Part shown: positions 35,881 to 44,802 of the stretch, in pieces
How positions within the stretch are numbered: the first letter of the stretch is position 1
Layout of the letters: every line of letters begins with the position of its first letter
From: CAMBRQ01 sp945870325
GTDB lineage: Bacteria > Bacillota > Clostridia > Lachnospirales > Lachnospiraceae
Direction of reading: 5' to 3'
Assembly: GCF_050313795.1 (NCBI RefSeq)
Contig: NZ_JBNPMC010000017.1
Location: 4,928-68,927, forward strand
Length of the DNA: 64,000 bases
Program-made: the position numbers and the translations under genes
The notes under the pieces: model-generated
Told to the model about the DNA's origin: nothing
The model's database searches: none
What the model saw: the letters and a program-made list of their open reading frames with translations, nothing else

Positions 35881-37802
35881 AAATTACATTAAAAGACGGT
35901 TCTTGCAAAGAATACGAAGAAAGCATGTCAGTGCTTGATATCGCCAAAGATATCAGTGAAGGACTGGCAAGAGTTGCAACAAGTGCAAAGGTTGATGGAG
36001 AGATCGTTGACTTAAGAACAGTCATCTCAGAAGACTGCGAGTTAGAACTTCTGACATTCGACTCTGAGGATGGAAAAGGTGCATTCTGGCATACTACATC
36101 CCACATTATGGCACAGGCAATCAAGCGTCTGTATCCGGAGACCAAACTGGCAATCGGACCATCCATTGACAATGGGTTCTATTATGACCTGGACAGAGAG
36201 ACTCCGTTCGTTGCAGAAGATCTGGAGAAGATTGAAGCAGAGATGAAGAAGATTGTAAAAGAGGCTCTGCCAATCGAAAGATTTACTAAGTCAAGAGAAG
36301 ACGCGATTGCATATTTTAAAGAAAATAACGAACCATATAAAGTAGAGTTGGTAGAAGATCTTCCGGAAGGAGAAGAGATTAGTTTCTATCAGCAGGGCGA
36401 ATTCGTAGACTTATGTGCAGGTCCACACCTGATGTCTACCAAGAATGTGAAGGCTGTAAAACTGACAAGCCTTGCAGGTGCTTACTGGCGTGGAAGCGAG
36501 AAGAACAAGATGCTTACCAGAATCTATGGTATCTCTTATCCGAAGAAGGCGCAGTTGGAAGAATACCTGCACATGATCGAAGAGGCTAAGAAGCGTGACC
36601 ATAGAAAATTAGGAAAAGAACTGGGATTGTTCATGATGTGTGATGAAGGGCCTGGATTCCCGTTCTTCCTTCCAAAGGGAATGGTGCTTAAGAACACGCT
36701 GTTAGAGTACTGGAGAGAACTGCATAAGAAGAATGGATATGTTGAGATCTCTACGCCAATCATCTTAAGCAGACATCTGTGGGAGAATTCCGGACACTGG
36801 GATCACTACAAAGACAATATGTACACAACTGTCATTGATGATGAAGATTTTGCGGTAAAACCAATGAACTGTCCGGGTGGAATGCTTGTGTACAAGTCTG
36901 AGCCACGTTCTTATAAAGACCTGCCGCTTCGTGCCGGAGAGATCGGTCTGGTGCACAGACATGAGAAATCCGGAGCGCTTCATGGACTATTCCGTGTAAG
37001 ATGCTTTAATCAGGATGATGCCCATATCTTCATGACACCGGATCAGATTCGTGATGAGATCAAGGGTGTTGCAAAACTGATTGATGAAGTATACAGCCTG
37101 TTTGGATTCAAATACCACGTAGAATTATCTACCCGTCCGGAAGACAGCATGGGAAGTGATGAAGATTGGGAGATGGCAACAGAAGGTCTGAAAGGTGCAT
37201 TAGATGATCTTGGATTGGATTACGTGATTAATGAAGGTGACGGTGCATTCTACGGACCAAAGATTGACTTCCATCTGGAGGATTCTATCGGAAGAACATG
37301 GCAGTGCGGAACCATTCAGCTGGATATGCAGATGCCGCAGCGCTTTGAACTGGAATACACTGGTGCGGACGGAGAGAAGCATCGTCCGATCATGATCCAC
37401 CGTGTAGCCTTCGGTTCTGTTGAGCGTTTCATCGGTATCCTGATTGAGCATTTTGCAGGTGCATTCCCGACATGGCTTGCTCCGGTACAGGTAAAAGTGC
37501 TTCCAATCTCAGAGAAGCATCTGGAATATGGACAGAAGGTGCTGGCAGAATTAGAGGCAGCAGGAATCCGTGCAGAGATTGATGAAAGAGCAGAGAAGAT
37601 TGGCTACAAGATCCGTGAGGCTCAGATGAACAAGATTCCATACATGCTGGTAGTAGGCGCGAAAGAAGAAGAGCAGAATCTGGTAGCAGTAAGAAGCCGC
37701 TTTGCCGGAGATGAAGGTCAGAAAGAAATTGGAACATTCATCGAAGCAATCAAAGAAGAGATTGCTTCTAAAACACAGCGTGAAGTTGTAAAAGAAGATT
37801 AA
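35877..37802 (+). CDS. thrS: Threonyl-tRNA synthetase
   Basis: 641 residues, class II. N-terminal TGS domain (MKITLKDGSCKEYEESMS), the editing/SAD domain with HTTSHIMAQAIKRLYP and its second-half CAGPHLMSTK, then the catalytic core with motif 2 around GLFRVRCFNQDDAHIF, motif 3 HRVAFGSVERFIGILIEH, and the C-terminal anticodon domain (PVQVKVLPISEKHLEYGQKV). Controlled by the Thr T-box upstream of the thioesterase gene. Confidence 0.97.
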   Translation: MKITLKDGSCKEYEESMSVLDIAKDISEGLARVATSAKVDGEIVDLRTVISEDCELELLTFDSEDGKGAFWHTTSHIMAQAIKRLYPETKLAIGPSIDNGFYYDLDRETPFVAEDLEKIEAEMKKIVKEALPIERFTKSREDAIAYFKENNEPYKVELVEDLPEGEEISFYQQGEFVDLCAGPHLMSTKNVKAVKLTSLAGAYWRGSEKNKMLTRIYGISYPKKAQLEEYLHMIEEAKKRDHRKLGKELGLFMMCDEGPGFPFFLPKGMVLKNTLLEYWRELHKKNGYVEISTPIILSRHLWENSGHWDHYKDNMYTTVIDDEDFAVKPMNCPGGMLVYKSEPRSYKDLPLRAGEIGLVHRHEKSGALHGLFRVRCFNQDDAHIFMTPDQIRDEIKGVAKLIDEVYSLFGFKYHVELSTRPEDSMGSDEDWEMATEGLKGALDDLGLDYVINEGDGAFYGPKIDFHLEDSIGRTWQCGTIQLDMQMPQRFELEYTGADGEKHRPIMIHRVAFGSVERFIGILIEHFAGAFPTWLAPVQVKVLPISEKHLEYGQKVLAELEAAGIRAEIDERAEKIGYKIREAQMNKIPYMLVVGAKEEEQNLVAVRSRFAGDEGQKEIGTFIEAIKEEIASKTQREVVKED

Positions 37803-37870
37803 TTAAAAAGTTTAAAAATAAAAAAAGCGGGCATAATAAACCTTGATCATGAATATTAGGAGGTAAGATT

Positions 37871-38191
37871 ATGCCAGAATTAAGATGTACCGTACAGACA
37901 TGTCTGCACAACAAGAATTTCTACTGTGATCTGGATGGAATCGTGGTAGGCGGCAACTCAGCAACACGTTCTGAAGAGACCTGCTGTGACAGTTTCGAAG
38001 AGCGTAAAGGGGACAGTTACAGCAATGTAACAAAAGAAGCGTCAGCAACCAGCAACATTGACTGCAAGGCTACGGAGTGTATGTACAATGATGAATGCAA
38101 GTGCCATGCCGGCAAGATCAGCGTAGAAGGAAGCGATGCCTGTCAGTGCGAGCAGACGGAATGTGCCACATTCAAGTGTGGATGCAGATAA
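37871..38191 (+). CDS. DUF1540 cysteine-rich protein
   Basis: 106 residues with two DUF1540 units of the pattern C-x3-C-x5-6-C-x-C ... C-C/C-x-C: LRCTVQTCLHNKNFYCDLDG at the N terminus and DCKATECMYNDECKCHAG in the second half. Probably metal-binding. The family is widespread in Clostridia and its function is unknown. AGGAGGTAAGATT precedes the ATG. Confidence 0.9.
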   Translation: MPELRCTVQTCLHNKNFYCDLDGIVVGGNSATRSEETCCDSFEERKGDSYSNVTKEASATSNIDCKATECMYNDECKCHAGKISVEGSDACQCEQTECATFKCGCR

Positions 38192-38208
38192 GGGAAGAAA
38201 GAGACAAA

Positions 38209-38238
38209 AGAGGGAAGCCTTATGGCTTCTCTTTTTTG
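38209..38238 (+). terminator. Terminator after the DUF1540 gene
   Basis: AGAGGGAAGCC / GGCTTCTCTTTTTT hairpin with a TTAT loop. Confidence 0.88.
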
Positions 38239-38300
38239 GTTGACGATGATATATTCTGAGGGTATAATTGAGATATCTGCGTAGAGAAGAGGATGATAGA

Positions 38301-39686
38301 ATGAATAACGAGGAATCAACGAAGGAGAATCCGTCAGGAGAGGAAAAGAGTGGGGAACAAGAGACTGGTGGACAGGCATACTATTCCAGCAGACCGAAGA
38401 TCGGAGGAAGAGGACCGTCCAAATTACGGCAGCAATTCAACCGTGGAATGACGTATTTTCTGGTTATTGCGGCGAGTTTGCTGTTTTATTTTGCGCTGCT
38501 GCGCCTTACCAATCTGTCAGACGTATTTGTAAAGATATTTGACGTCTTAAAACCAGTTATCTATGGATGTGTGATTGCCTATCTGCTGAATCCAATCGTG
38601 AGAAAAGTAGATAAATATCTGGTGCCGGTTCTGAAAAAGAAGATGACGAAGCCGGGACAGGCTGAGAAGACTTCAAGAGGAATCGGAATACTGATAGCAT
38701 TAGGAGTCTTAGGTGTATTGATTGTTACTTTGTGTAACTTGTTAATTCCGGAACTATACTCTAGTATCCGTAACCTGGTATTCACTCTGCCAAGACAGCT
38801 CAATGATCTGGTGGACAGTCTAAGCGAGGTAAAACTGGACGATTCAACTACCAGCACGTTGGTCAAAGTGGCTTTAAAAGAAGGAACAGACATGTTTCAG
38901 AATTGGCTGCGTACGGATCTGTTGGCAAGAGCCAATGAATTGATGTCCAATCTGACGGTTGGGGTGTTTAATATATTGGGCGAATTGTTTGATGCTTTGA
39001 TTGGAGTTATTGTTTCTATTTATTTATTATTTAGCAAAGAGTTATTCGCGTGTCAGTCTAAGAAATGTGTCTATGCAATGCTTCCGGCAAGGCATGCGAA
39101 TATGGTGCTTCATCTGTCAACAAAAAGTAATGAGATCTTCGGAGGATTTATTATTGGCAAGATTATTGATTCTGCGATTATCGGAGTCTTATGCTTTATC
39201 GGGCTTAGTATATTGAAGATGCCGTATGCTATGCTGGTCAGCGTGATCGTAGGCGTTACGAATGTGATTCCATTCTTCGGACCATACATTGGAGCAATTC
39301 CAAGTGCGATTCTGATTATGCTGGCAGATCCAATGAAAGGACTATATTTTATTATATTCATCCTGTTGTTGCAGCAGTTTGACGGGAATATCCTGGGACC
39401 GAAGATTCTGGGGAATTCCACAGGATTGTCTGCATTCTGGGTTATCGTGGCAATTCTGTTGGGCGGAGGTCTGTTTGGATTCGCCGGAATGATCATGGGT
39501 GTGCCGACATTTGCCGTATTGTATTACATAGTCCAGATGAATGTGAATAGCCATTTGGAGAGGAAGAAACTTCCGGAAGATTCTGGATATTATGACAGGA
39601 TGAGTTATGTGGATGATGAAGGTAATTATTATCATTCAGAAGCACAGGAAACAGCAGAAGATGAAAAGAAAGAAAAAGAGGAGTAG
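38301..39686 (+). CDS. AI-2E family transporter
   Basis: 461 residues from ATG 38301 after AAGAGGATGATAGA. A hydrophilic N-terminal stretch of about 40 residues precedes about eight membrane helices. The family blocks are VIYGCVIAYLLNPIVRKVDK, IIGKIIDSAIIGVLCFIGLS, YAMLVSVIVGVTNVIPFFGP and GPKILGNSTGLSAFWVIVAI. Family members export autoinducer-2 or exchange Na+/H+; the function here is undetermined. The acidic C-terminal tail is low-complexity. Confidence 0.9.
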   Translation: MNNEESTKENPSGEEKSGEQETGGQAYYSSRPKIGGRGPSKLRQQFNRGMTYFLVIAASLLFYFALLRLTNLSDVFVKIFDVLKPVIYGCVIAYLLNPIVRKVDKYLVPVLKKKMTKPGQAEKTSRGIGILIALGVLGVLIVTLCNLLIPELYSSIRNLVFTLPRQLNDLVDSLSEVKLDDSTTSTLVKVALKEGTDMFQNWLRTDLLARANELMSNLTVGVFNILGELFDALIGVIVSIYLLFSKELFACQSKKCVYAMLPARHANMVLHLSTKSNEIFGGFIIGKIIDSAIIGVLCFIGLSILKMPYAMLVSVIVGVTNVIPFFGPYIGAIPSAILIMLADPMKGLYFIIFILLLQQFDGNILGPKILGNSTGLSAFWVIVAILLGGGLFGFAGMIMGVPTFAVLYYIVQMNVNSHLERKKLPEDSGYYDRMSYVDDEGNYYHSEAQETAEDEKKEKEE

Positions 39687-39691
39687 ATACT

Positions 39692-40624
39692 ATGCCAATT
39701 AGAGTTCAAAATGATCTTCCGGTAAAGGAGATACTGGAGCATGAAAATATATTTGTGATGGATGAACACCGTGCCACTCATCAGGACATCCGTCCGATTA
39801 AGATCGGGCTTCTGAATCTGATGCCGCTAAAAGAGGATACAGAGTTACAGATTTTAAGATCCCTATCCAATACGCCGCTTCAGGTAGATGTGGTATTCGT
39901 TACGGTGTCTACCCATGAGTCCAAGAATACGCCGACCAGTCACCTGAATAAGTTCTATCAGAAGTTCTGTGAGATTAAGGATCAGAAGTTCGACGGATTC
40001 ATTATTACGGGTGCTCCGGTAGAGCAGATTCCGTTTGAAGAGGTGGATTACTGGGAAGAATTGACGGAGATCATGGAGTGGAGCAAGACCCATGTGACTT
40101 CAACCTTGCATCTGTGCTGGGGCGCGCAGGCAGGCATCTATTATCATTATGGCATTGATAAAGCACCGCTGGAACAGAAGATGTTCGGAGTATTCTGGCA
40201 TAAGGTACTGAACCGCAAGATTCCCTTGGTTCGTGGATTCGACGATGTATTCCTGGCACCACATTCCAGACATACGGAGGTGCCGATGGAGAAGATCCGG
40301 GCAGAAGAGCGCTTGACCGTTCTTGCCGAATCAGAGGAGGCAGGGTTGTTCCTTGCCATGGCAGAGGATGGACGTCAGATCTTCGTGATGGGACATCCGG
40401 AGTATGACCGTGTAACGCTGGATGGAGAGTATAAGCGTGATCTTAGCAAGGGACTTCCGATTGAGATCCCGAAGAATTATTATAAAGATGATGATCCGGA
40501 GAATAAGCCGCTGCTTACCTGGCGGGCACATGCGAATAATCTGTATACGAACTGGCTGAATTATTATGTGTATCAGGCGACGCCGTATGATATGGTTGGG
40601 ACGCCGGATTTTGGTGGAAAATAG
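39692..40624 (+). CDS. metA: Homoserine O-acetyltransferase, MetA family
   Basis: 310 residues. Activates homoserine for methionine synthesis. The catalytic Cys is in STLHLCWGAQAGIYYHYG, and His and Glu are in VMGHPEYDRV. Residue 111 is Glu (TGAPVEQIPFEEVDYW); in characterised members Glu here goes with acetyl-CoA and Gly with succinyl-CoA, so acetyltransferase is favoured. The last 93 bases are included in a 159-bp duplication flanking the adjacent insertion sequence, but the full gene is intact. Confidence 0.93.
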   Translation: MPIRVQNDLPVKEILEHENIFVMDEHRATHQDIRPIKIGLLNLMPLKEDTELQILRSLSNTPLQVDVVFVTVSTHESKNTPTSHLNKFYQKFCEIKDQKFDGFIITGAPVEQIPFEEVDYWEELTEIMEWSKTHVTSTLHLCWGAQAGIYYHYGIDKAPLEQKMFGVFWHKVLNRKIPLVRGFDDVFLAPHSRHTEVPMEKIRAEERLTVLAESEEAGLFLAMAEDGRQIFVMGHPEYDRVTLDGEYKRDLSKGLPIEIPKNYYKDDDPENKPLLTWRAHANNLYTNWLNYYVYQATPYDMVGTPDFGGK

Positions 40625-40690
40625 GTCGCTAACAAAAACATCGTTAAAAACAAAACAACGGTTGACATACCAGTACATACCAAGTATAAT
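40532..40690 (+). repeat. Left copy of the 159-bp direct repeat (target duplication)
   Basis: Identical by eye to 42806-42964. It covers the last 93 bases of metA, the intergenic region and a promoter, ending at the last T of TATAAT. The insertion sequence starts at the next base. Confidence 0.95.
40662..40690 (+). promoter_or_regulatory. Orphaned copy of the gcv promoter, reading into the IS
   Basis: TTGACA (40662-40667), 17-bp spacer, TATAAT (40685-40690). After duplication this copy reads into the insertion sequence, antisense to the transposase. Confidence 0.85.
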
Positions 40691-42805
40691 CCCGTTTTCG
40701 ACAGTTGGAAGAATAGAAAAGTGCGAAAAACCGCGAAGATACGCAGTTTATCGCACTTTTATGTTTTTGGAAAATGTTGTATGGAAAACCTGTTCAAAAA
40801 ATTTTTTTTAGCTTTTTATTTAATTCTTTTGGTTGATAATATTTTCTATCTAATCCCAGATCAAAGGCAGCGTTCAGTGCAGTGCAGACCTGCGAACAGG
40901 TGTAGGTTGACATGTAGCACATATCTTCAATATTTGCAACTTCCATATTTTTTAAAGTCTCCACGATGTTCTCTACTGTGAAATGGGTTCCCTGCTGGTC
41001 CAGTTTTTTCTCAAGAAGTCTATATATCAGCAATGCAGTGTAACAGATCATAAAATGTGCAATGATCCGTTCTCTTTTTTGATGGAAAACTGGACGAGTT
41101 GAAAAGTTCGTCTTCATTACCCGGAAGCAGTCCTCTATTTTATATCGCTGTGAACTGATCCGGATGATCTCTTTTGCCGGGTCATCAAGGTTTGTAGCTA
41201 CTGCATAATAACCATCATATTTTTCTTCTTCATCAATGACGCTTTGGTCTATTTCGTATAAATCCGTAACCGCTTCTCCTGATTTAGCAGAGGAATTCCG
41301 TTTGATAAAACGTGTTACATCATGGGGTCCTTTTTTATACGTTTCAGGGTCAAGATTCTTTAGTAGTTTTCTGGCACGCTCAATCTGACGGTTCCGGATA
41401 AATCTCTGATATTCCATCATTTTTCTGGAAAATGTGATAATGATTTTCTGCTTTACGACCGCTTTTGATTTTACTTTACGTTTCCGTCCATTCTTTAAAG
41501 TTTTTTCTTCATAAAATCCAAGATCGAATGCTTTGTCCACGGAGATAATCTTGTAAGCTTTGTCCGTATACAGTTTTTTGTTATCAGGGTTGTTTTTATC
41601 AAACTCTTTCATATCCTTTATGGATATCTTTTCATCTGACGAAAGGAGACGGTAATCACAATCATTAAACACTGCTTCCTGCAAAGTTTCGGACATCTTT
41701 TTTATGGACTGGGTAACGATAAATGCACGTCCGCCCATGGAATTAAAGTTTCGGATATTTAAGGACCCCAGTCCGGCATCTGCACAATAAATGGATTTCT
41801 TTCCCTTAAACATTTTTGTAAGCTGCTTCTCCAGAGGGATGGCAGTAGTCTGTTCATTGTCTGAACCGGAAGTGATGCACATGGAAAGAGGGATGCCATC
41901 CCCGTCCATAAACAGTCCCATTTCCACAAGCGGCGCAGGCTGGTGCTGTTTTGACGGCCCGTATTTGCGCAGTCCCTTGATGGTTTCTCCAGTTACCTCA
42001 TCAACATAATCTTCATCCTGGGATTCAATTTCAAAGTAGTAGTTTGTACAGTCGTAGTAACAGACGGATGTGTTACGCTTAACGATACTACAGCTTTTTT
42101 CATAAAGGTGGCTGATGTAGTCATCATAATGTTCCTGCATGATATCCATTGTCCTTAAAATATGGACATAGTCAAACTCTGGCTCTTCATAATATTGATT
42201 CAAGTGTTCAAAAGTCCCAAGTTTGGAATCCGGTTCCAGGATCCTGGAAAATGTAAGGAACCGGTTCACAAGGTTTGGATCAAAAGTTATTTTTGATCCG
42301 ACGGTTGCATTTTTGAAAAAGGAACGGATATCCAGCTGGTGGTAAAGCTGCTGCAGGAAGAAATATCCAATGTTACGGTTGGTGGTGGAAGATACAAGGT
42401 CATTACTGATTTTAATCTTTTCATTGAAATCAATTGTCACCTCCATAGAGACCCTGTTATTTTTCTTTTCTTCTTCATTGTACCTAGCAACCTGTTCCCT
42501 GGCATAAGCCAGTGGATCATCGGTGATTTTGAGTAACTCAGAATGCTTCCCGATCCTGGCGATATTTTTAGTTGTAGTTTTCTTTCCGTTACGATAACCC
42601 TTTTGGATAAAGTAAGTTGGATCTTTTGATTTTTTGTCATAATTAAGTTTCATACTTAATTATACCAAAAAGTACAACGCCGTACAACCCGTACAACAAA
42701 TATTTTTTAAAAATTTGACATGATAAGACATAAAAAAAGCCGCTGTTTAAGCGGTTTCCAGTGATTTTGTATGAAGTTTTATATAACAGTAACTGTCGAA
42801 GACCC
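40691..42805 (-). mobile_element. IS1634-type insertion sequence, 2115 bp
   Basis: Bounded exactly by the two 159-bp direct repeats. The ends are imperfect inverted repeats: CCCGTTTTCGACAGTT at the left, and GGGTCTTCGACAGTT read from the right. It holds one transposase gene on the - strand. A promoter-side stretch at about 42675-42700 repeats GTACAAC. IS1634 and its relatives are known for unusually long, variable target duplications, which fits. Confidence 0.93.
40794..42653 (-). CDS. IS1634-family DDE transposase
   Basis: 619 residues, intact. Typical features are the N-terminal MKLNYDKKSKDPTYFIQKGY, the catalytic Asp region KSIYCADAGLGSLNIRNFNS, and the late helix with RYKIEDCFRVMKTNFSTRPV carrying the Glu of the DDE triad. 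The frame is uninterrupted and the element ends are present, so it may be active. Confidence 0.93.
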   Translation of the reverse strand: MKLNYDKKSKDPTYFIQKGYRNGKKTTTKNIARIGKHSELLKITDDPLAYAREQVARYNEEEKKNNRVSMEVTIDFNEKIKISNDLVSSTTNRNIGYFFLQQLYHQLDIRSFFKNATVGSKITFDPNLVNRFLTFSRILEPDSKLGTFEHLNQYYEEPEFDYVHILRTMDIMQEHYDDYISHLYEKSCSIVKRNTSVCYYDCTNYYFEIESQDEDYVDEVTGETIKGLRKYGPSKQHQPAPLVEMGLFMDGDGIPLSMCITSGSDNEQTTAIPLEKQLTKMFKGKKSIYCADAGLGSLNIRNFNSMGGRAFIVTQSIKKMSETLQEAVFNDCDYRLLSSDEKISIKDMKEFDKNNPDNKKLYTDKAYKIISVDKAFDLGFYEEKTLKNGRKRKVKSKAVVKQKIIITFSRKMMEYQRFIRNRQIERARKLLKNLDPETYKKGPHDVTRFIKRNSSAKSGEAVTDLYEIDQSVIDEEEKYDGYYAVATNLDDPAKEIIRISSQRYKIEDCFRVMKTNFSTRPVFHQKRERIIAHFMICYTALLIYRLLEKKLDQQGTHFTVENIVETLKNMEVANIEDMCYMSTYTCSQVCTALNAAFDLGLDRKYYQPKELNKKLKKIF

Positions 42806-42964
42806 GCGAATAATCTGTATACGAACTGGCTGAATTATTATGTGTATCAGGCGACGCCGTATGATATGGTTGGGACGCCGGATTTTGGTGGAAAATAGGT
42901 CGCTAACAAAAACATCGTTAAAAACAAAACAACGGTTGACATACCAGTACATACCAAGTATAAT
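42806..42964 (+). repeat. Right copy of the 159-bp direct repeat
   Basis: Contains a duplicated 3' fragment of metA (42806-42898, 31 codons including the stop, non-functional) followed by the intergenic region and the promoter that serves the gcv operon. Confidence 0.95.
42936..42964 (+). promoter_or_regulatory. Functional promoter of the gcv operon
   Basis: Perfect consensus TTGACA (42936-42941), 17-bp spacer, TATAAT (42959-42964). Predicted start is near 42971, just upstream of the glycine riboswitch. Confidence 0.9.
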
Positions 42965-42984
42965 GAAAACGAATTAAAAATAGA

Positions 42985-43110
42985 CAATCGAGTGATGGAT
43001 TTGAGAGAGACTTTTGTGCAAAACTCACACAAAAGCGCCGAAGGGGCAAGAGGACAATTGAAACTCTCAGGCAAAAGGAATCAGATCCGGACGATACTCT
43101 GGAGGAGAAG
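42985..43110 (+). promoter_or_regulatory. Glycine riboswitch
   Basis: Conserved aptamer blocks in order: GAGAGAGAC, GCGCCGAAGGGGCAAGAGGA, AAACTCTCAGGCAAAAGGA, then CGGACGATACTCTGGAG. Only one full aptamer is seen, so it is a singlet type. The expression platform up to 43190 contains CAACAGG / CCTGTTTTTTGTTG and an inner AGATATC hairpin. Expected to raise gcv expression when glycine is high. Confidence 0.93.
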
Positions 43111-43250
43111 CAACAGGGAGATAGAGATATCTTTTAGATATTTGTATTTTCCTGTTTTTTGTTGCCAAGCATGTTTGGTGAAAGATTTCCATATCAAGCA
43201 AATCTGATAAAACAGAGAGGAAAGTCTCTAGAAAAAAGGAGGAAATGAAA

Positions 43251-44339
43251 ATGGAATTAAAAACCCCGCTTTATGAAGCACATGTGAAAGCTGGTGGAAA
43301 GATCGTGCCATTCGGAGGATATCTGCTTCCGGTACAGTATGGAGCAGGTGTAATCAAGGAGCATATGGCAGTTCGAACCCAGGCAGGTCTGTTCGACGTA
43401 TCTCACATGGGAGAGATTCTCTGTGAAGGAAAAGATGCACTTGCGAATCTTCAGATGATCCTGACGAACAATTTTGACAATATGGTAGATGGTCAGGCAA
43501 GATACAGCCCGATGTGTAACGAGAATGGCGGCACGGTAGACGACTTGATCGTATACAAGAAAGCAGATGAGCACTATTTTATCGTTGTAAATGCAGCAAA
43601 CAAGGATAAGGATTATCAGTGGATGCTGAATCACCAGTTTGGAGAAGTGACATTTACAGATGTGTCTGAGCAGTATGCACAGCTTGCACTGCAGGGACCA
43701 AAGGCGATGGAGATCTTGAAGAAACTGACTGCAGAAGAGAATATTCCAAAGAAATATTACCATGCAGTATTTGACACTGAGGTAGCAGGAATTCCGTGTA
43801 TTATCTCTAAGACCGGATATACTGGAGAGGACGGCGTAGAGTTGTACTTAGACAGCAGTCAGGCAGAGAAGATGTGGGATGTACTGTTAGAGAACGGCAA
43901 AGAAGAAGGACTGATTCCTTGCGGACTTGGCGCAAGAGATACCCTTCGTATGGAAGCAGCAATGCCGTTATACGGTCATGAGATGGATGATGAAGTAACA
44001 CCCCTTGAGACCGGACTTGGATTCGCTGTAAAGATGGCAAAAGAAGACTTTATCGGCAAGGCAGCCCTGGAAGAAAAAGGTGAGCCGAAGATTAAGAGAA
44101 TCGGACTTAAGGTAACAGGAAGAGGAATCATCAGAGAGCATCAGGATGTATTCGTAGACGGACAGAAGATTGGTCATACGACATCCGGTACACATTGTCC
44201 ATACCTTGGATATCCAATCGCAATGGCATTGGTAGATGCGGCTTACACTGAGGTGGGAACAAAGGTAAGCGTAGAGGTAAGAGGACGTCAGGTAGAAGCA
44301 GAAGTGGTAGCATTACCATTCTATAAGAGAAGCAAATAA
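43251..44339 (+). CDS. gcvT: Aminomethyltransferase (glycine cleavage T protein)
   Basis: 362 residues. Transfers the aminomethyl carbon from H protein to tetrahydrofolate, releasing ammonia. Family blocks are LKTPLYEAHVKAGGKIVPFG, GLFDVSHMGEI, ISKTGYTGEDGVELY and PCGLGARDTLRMEAAMPLYG, the latter holding the folate-site Asp/Arg. AAGGAGG at 43236-43242 is eight bases before ATG 43251; the ATG at 43245 is too close. First gene of the gcv operon. Confidence 0.96.
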   Translation: MELKTPLYEAHVKAGGKIVPFGGYLLPVQYGAGVIKEHMAVRTQAGLFDVSHMGEILCEGKDALANLQMILTNNFDNMVDGQARYSPMCNENGGTVDDLIVYKKADEHYFIVVNAANKDKDYQWMLNHQFGEVTFTDVSEQYAQLALQGPKAMEILKKLTAEENIPKKYYHAVFDTEVAGIPCIISKTGYTGEDGVELYLDSSQAEKMWDVLLENGKEEGLIPCGLGARDTLRMEAAMPLYGHEMDDEVTPLETGLGFAVKMAKEDFIGKAALEEKGEPKIKRIGLKVTGRGIIREHQDVFVDGQKIGHTTSGTHCPYLGYPIAMALVDAAYTEVGTKVSVEVRGRQVEAEVVALPFYKRSK

Positions 44340-44381
44340 ATATATATAAAAGAAAAGGGAAAACGAAAGGAGATTATTATT

Positions 44382-44762
44382 ATGGAATTAAGAGAAGGAT
44401 TACTGTATTCAAAATCACACGAGTGGGTAAAGGAAGAAGATGGCGTTGCAATCATCGGATTGACAGACTTTGCACAGTCTGAACTTGGAGACCTGGTATT
44501 CGTAAATCTTCCGGAAGAAGGAGACGAGGTTACAGTAGGCGAGGCATTCGCAGATGTTGAGTCTGTAAAGGCTGTATCTGACGTATATTCACCAGTATCC
44601 GGTACGGTAAGTGAAGTAAATGAAGAACTGTTAGATGCACCGGAGAGCATCAATGAGGCACCATACGATGCATGGTTCGTAAAAGTAACAGACATTACTG
44701 ATAAAGAGGAACTCTTAACTGCTGAAGAATATCAGGCATTTGTAGAGAGCGAGCAGGAGTAA
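44382..44762 (+). CDS. gcvH: Glycine cleavage H protein
   Basis: 126 residues. Carries lipoamide between P, T and L proteins. The lipoyl lysine is in DVESVKAVSDVYSPVSG; N-terminal YSKSHEWVKEEDGVAIIGLT and ESINEAPYDAWFVKV are standard. Preceded by AAAGGAGATTATTATT. Confidence 0.97.
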   Translation: MELREGLLYSKSHEWVKEEDGVAIIGLTDFAQSELGDLVFVNLPEEGDEVTVGEAFADVESVKAVSDVYSPVSGTVSEVNEELLDAPESINEAPYDAWFVKVTDITDKEELLTAEEYQAFVESEQE

Positions 44763-44802
44763 TCATCAAAAGCAAAGTTAAGAGAGAGGCGGTGACCATT
44801 CT

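Noticed and set aside
42806..42898. Second metA-like coding stretch
   Set aside because: It is the duplicated 3' end of metA created by the IS, without a start.
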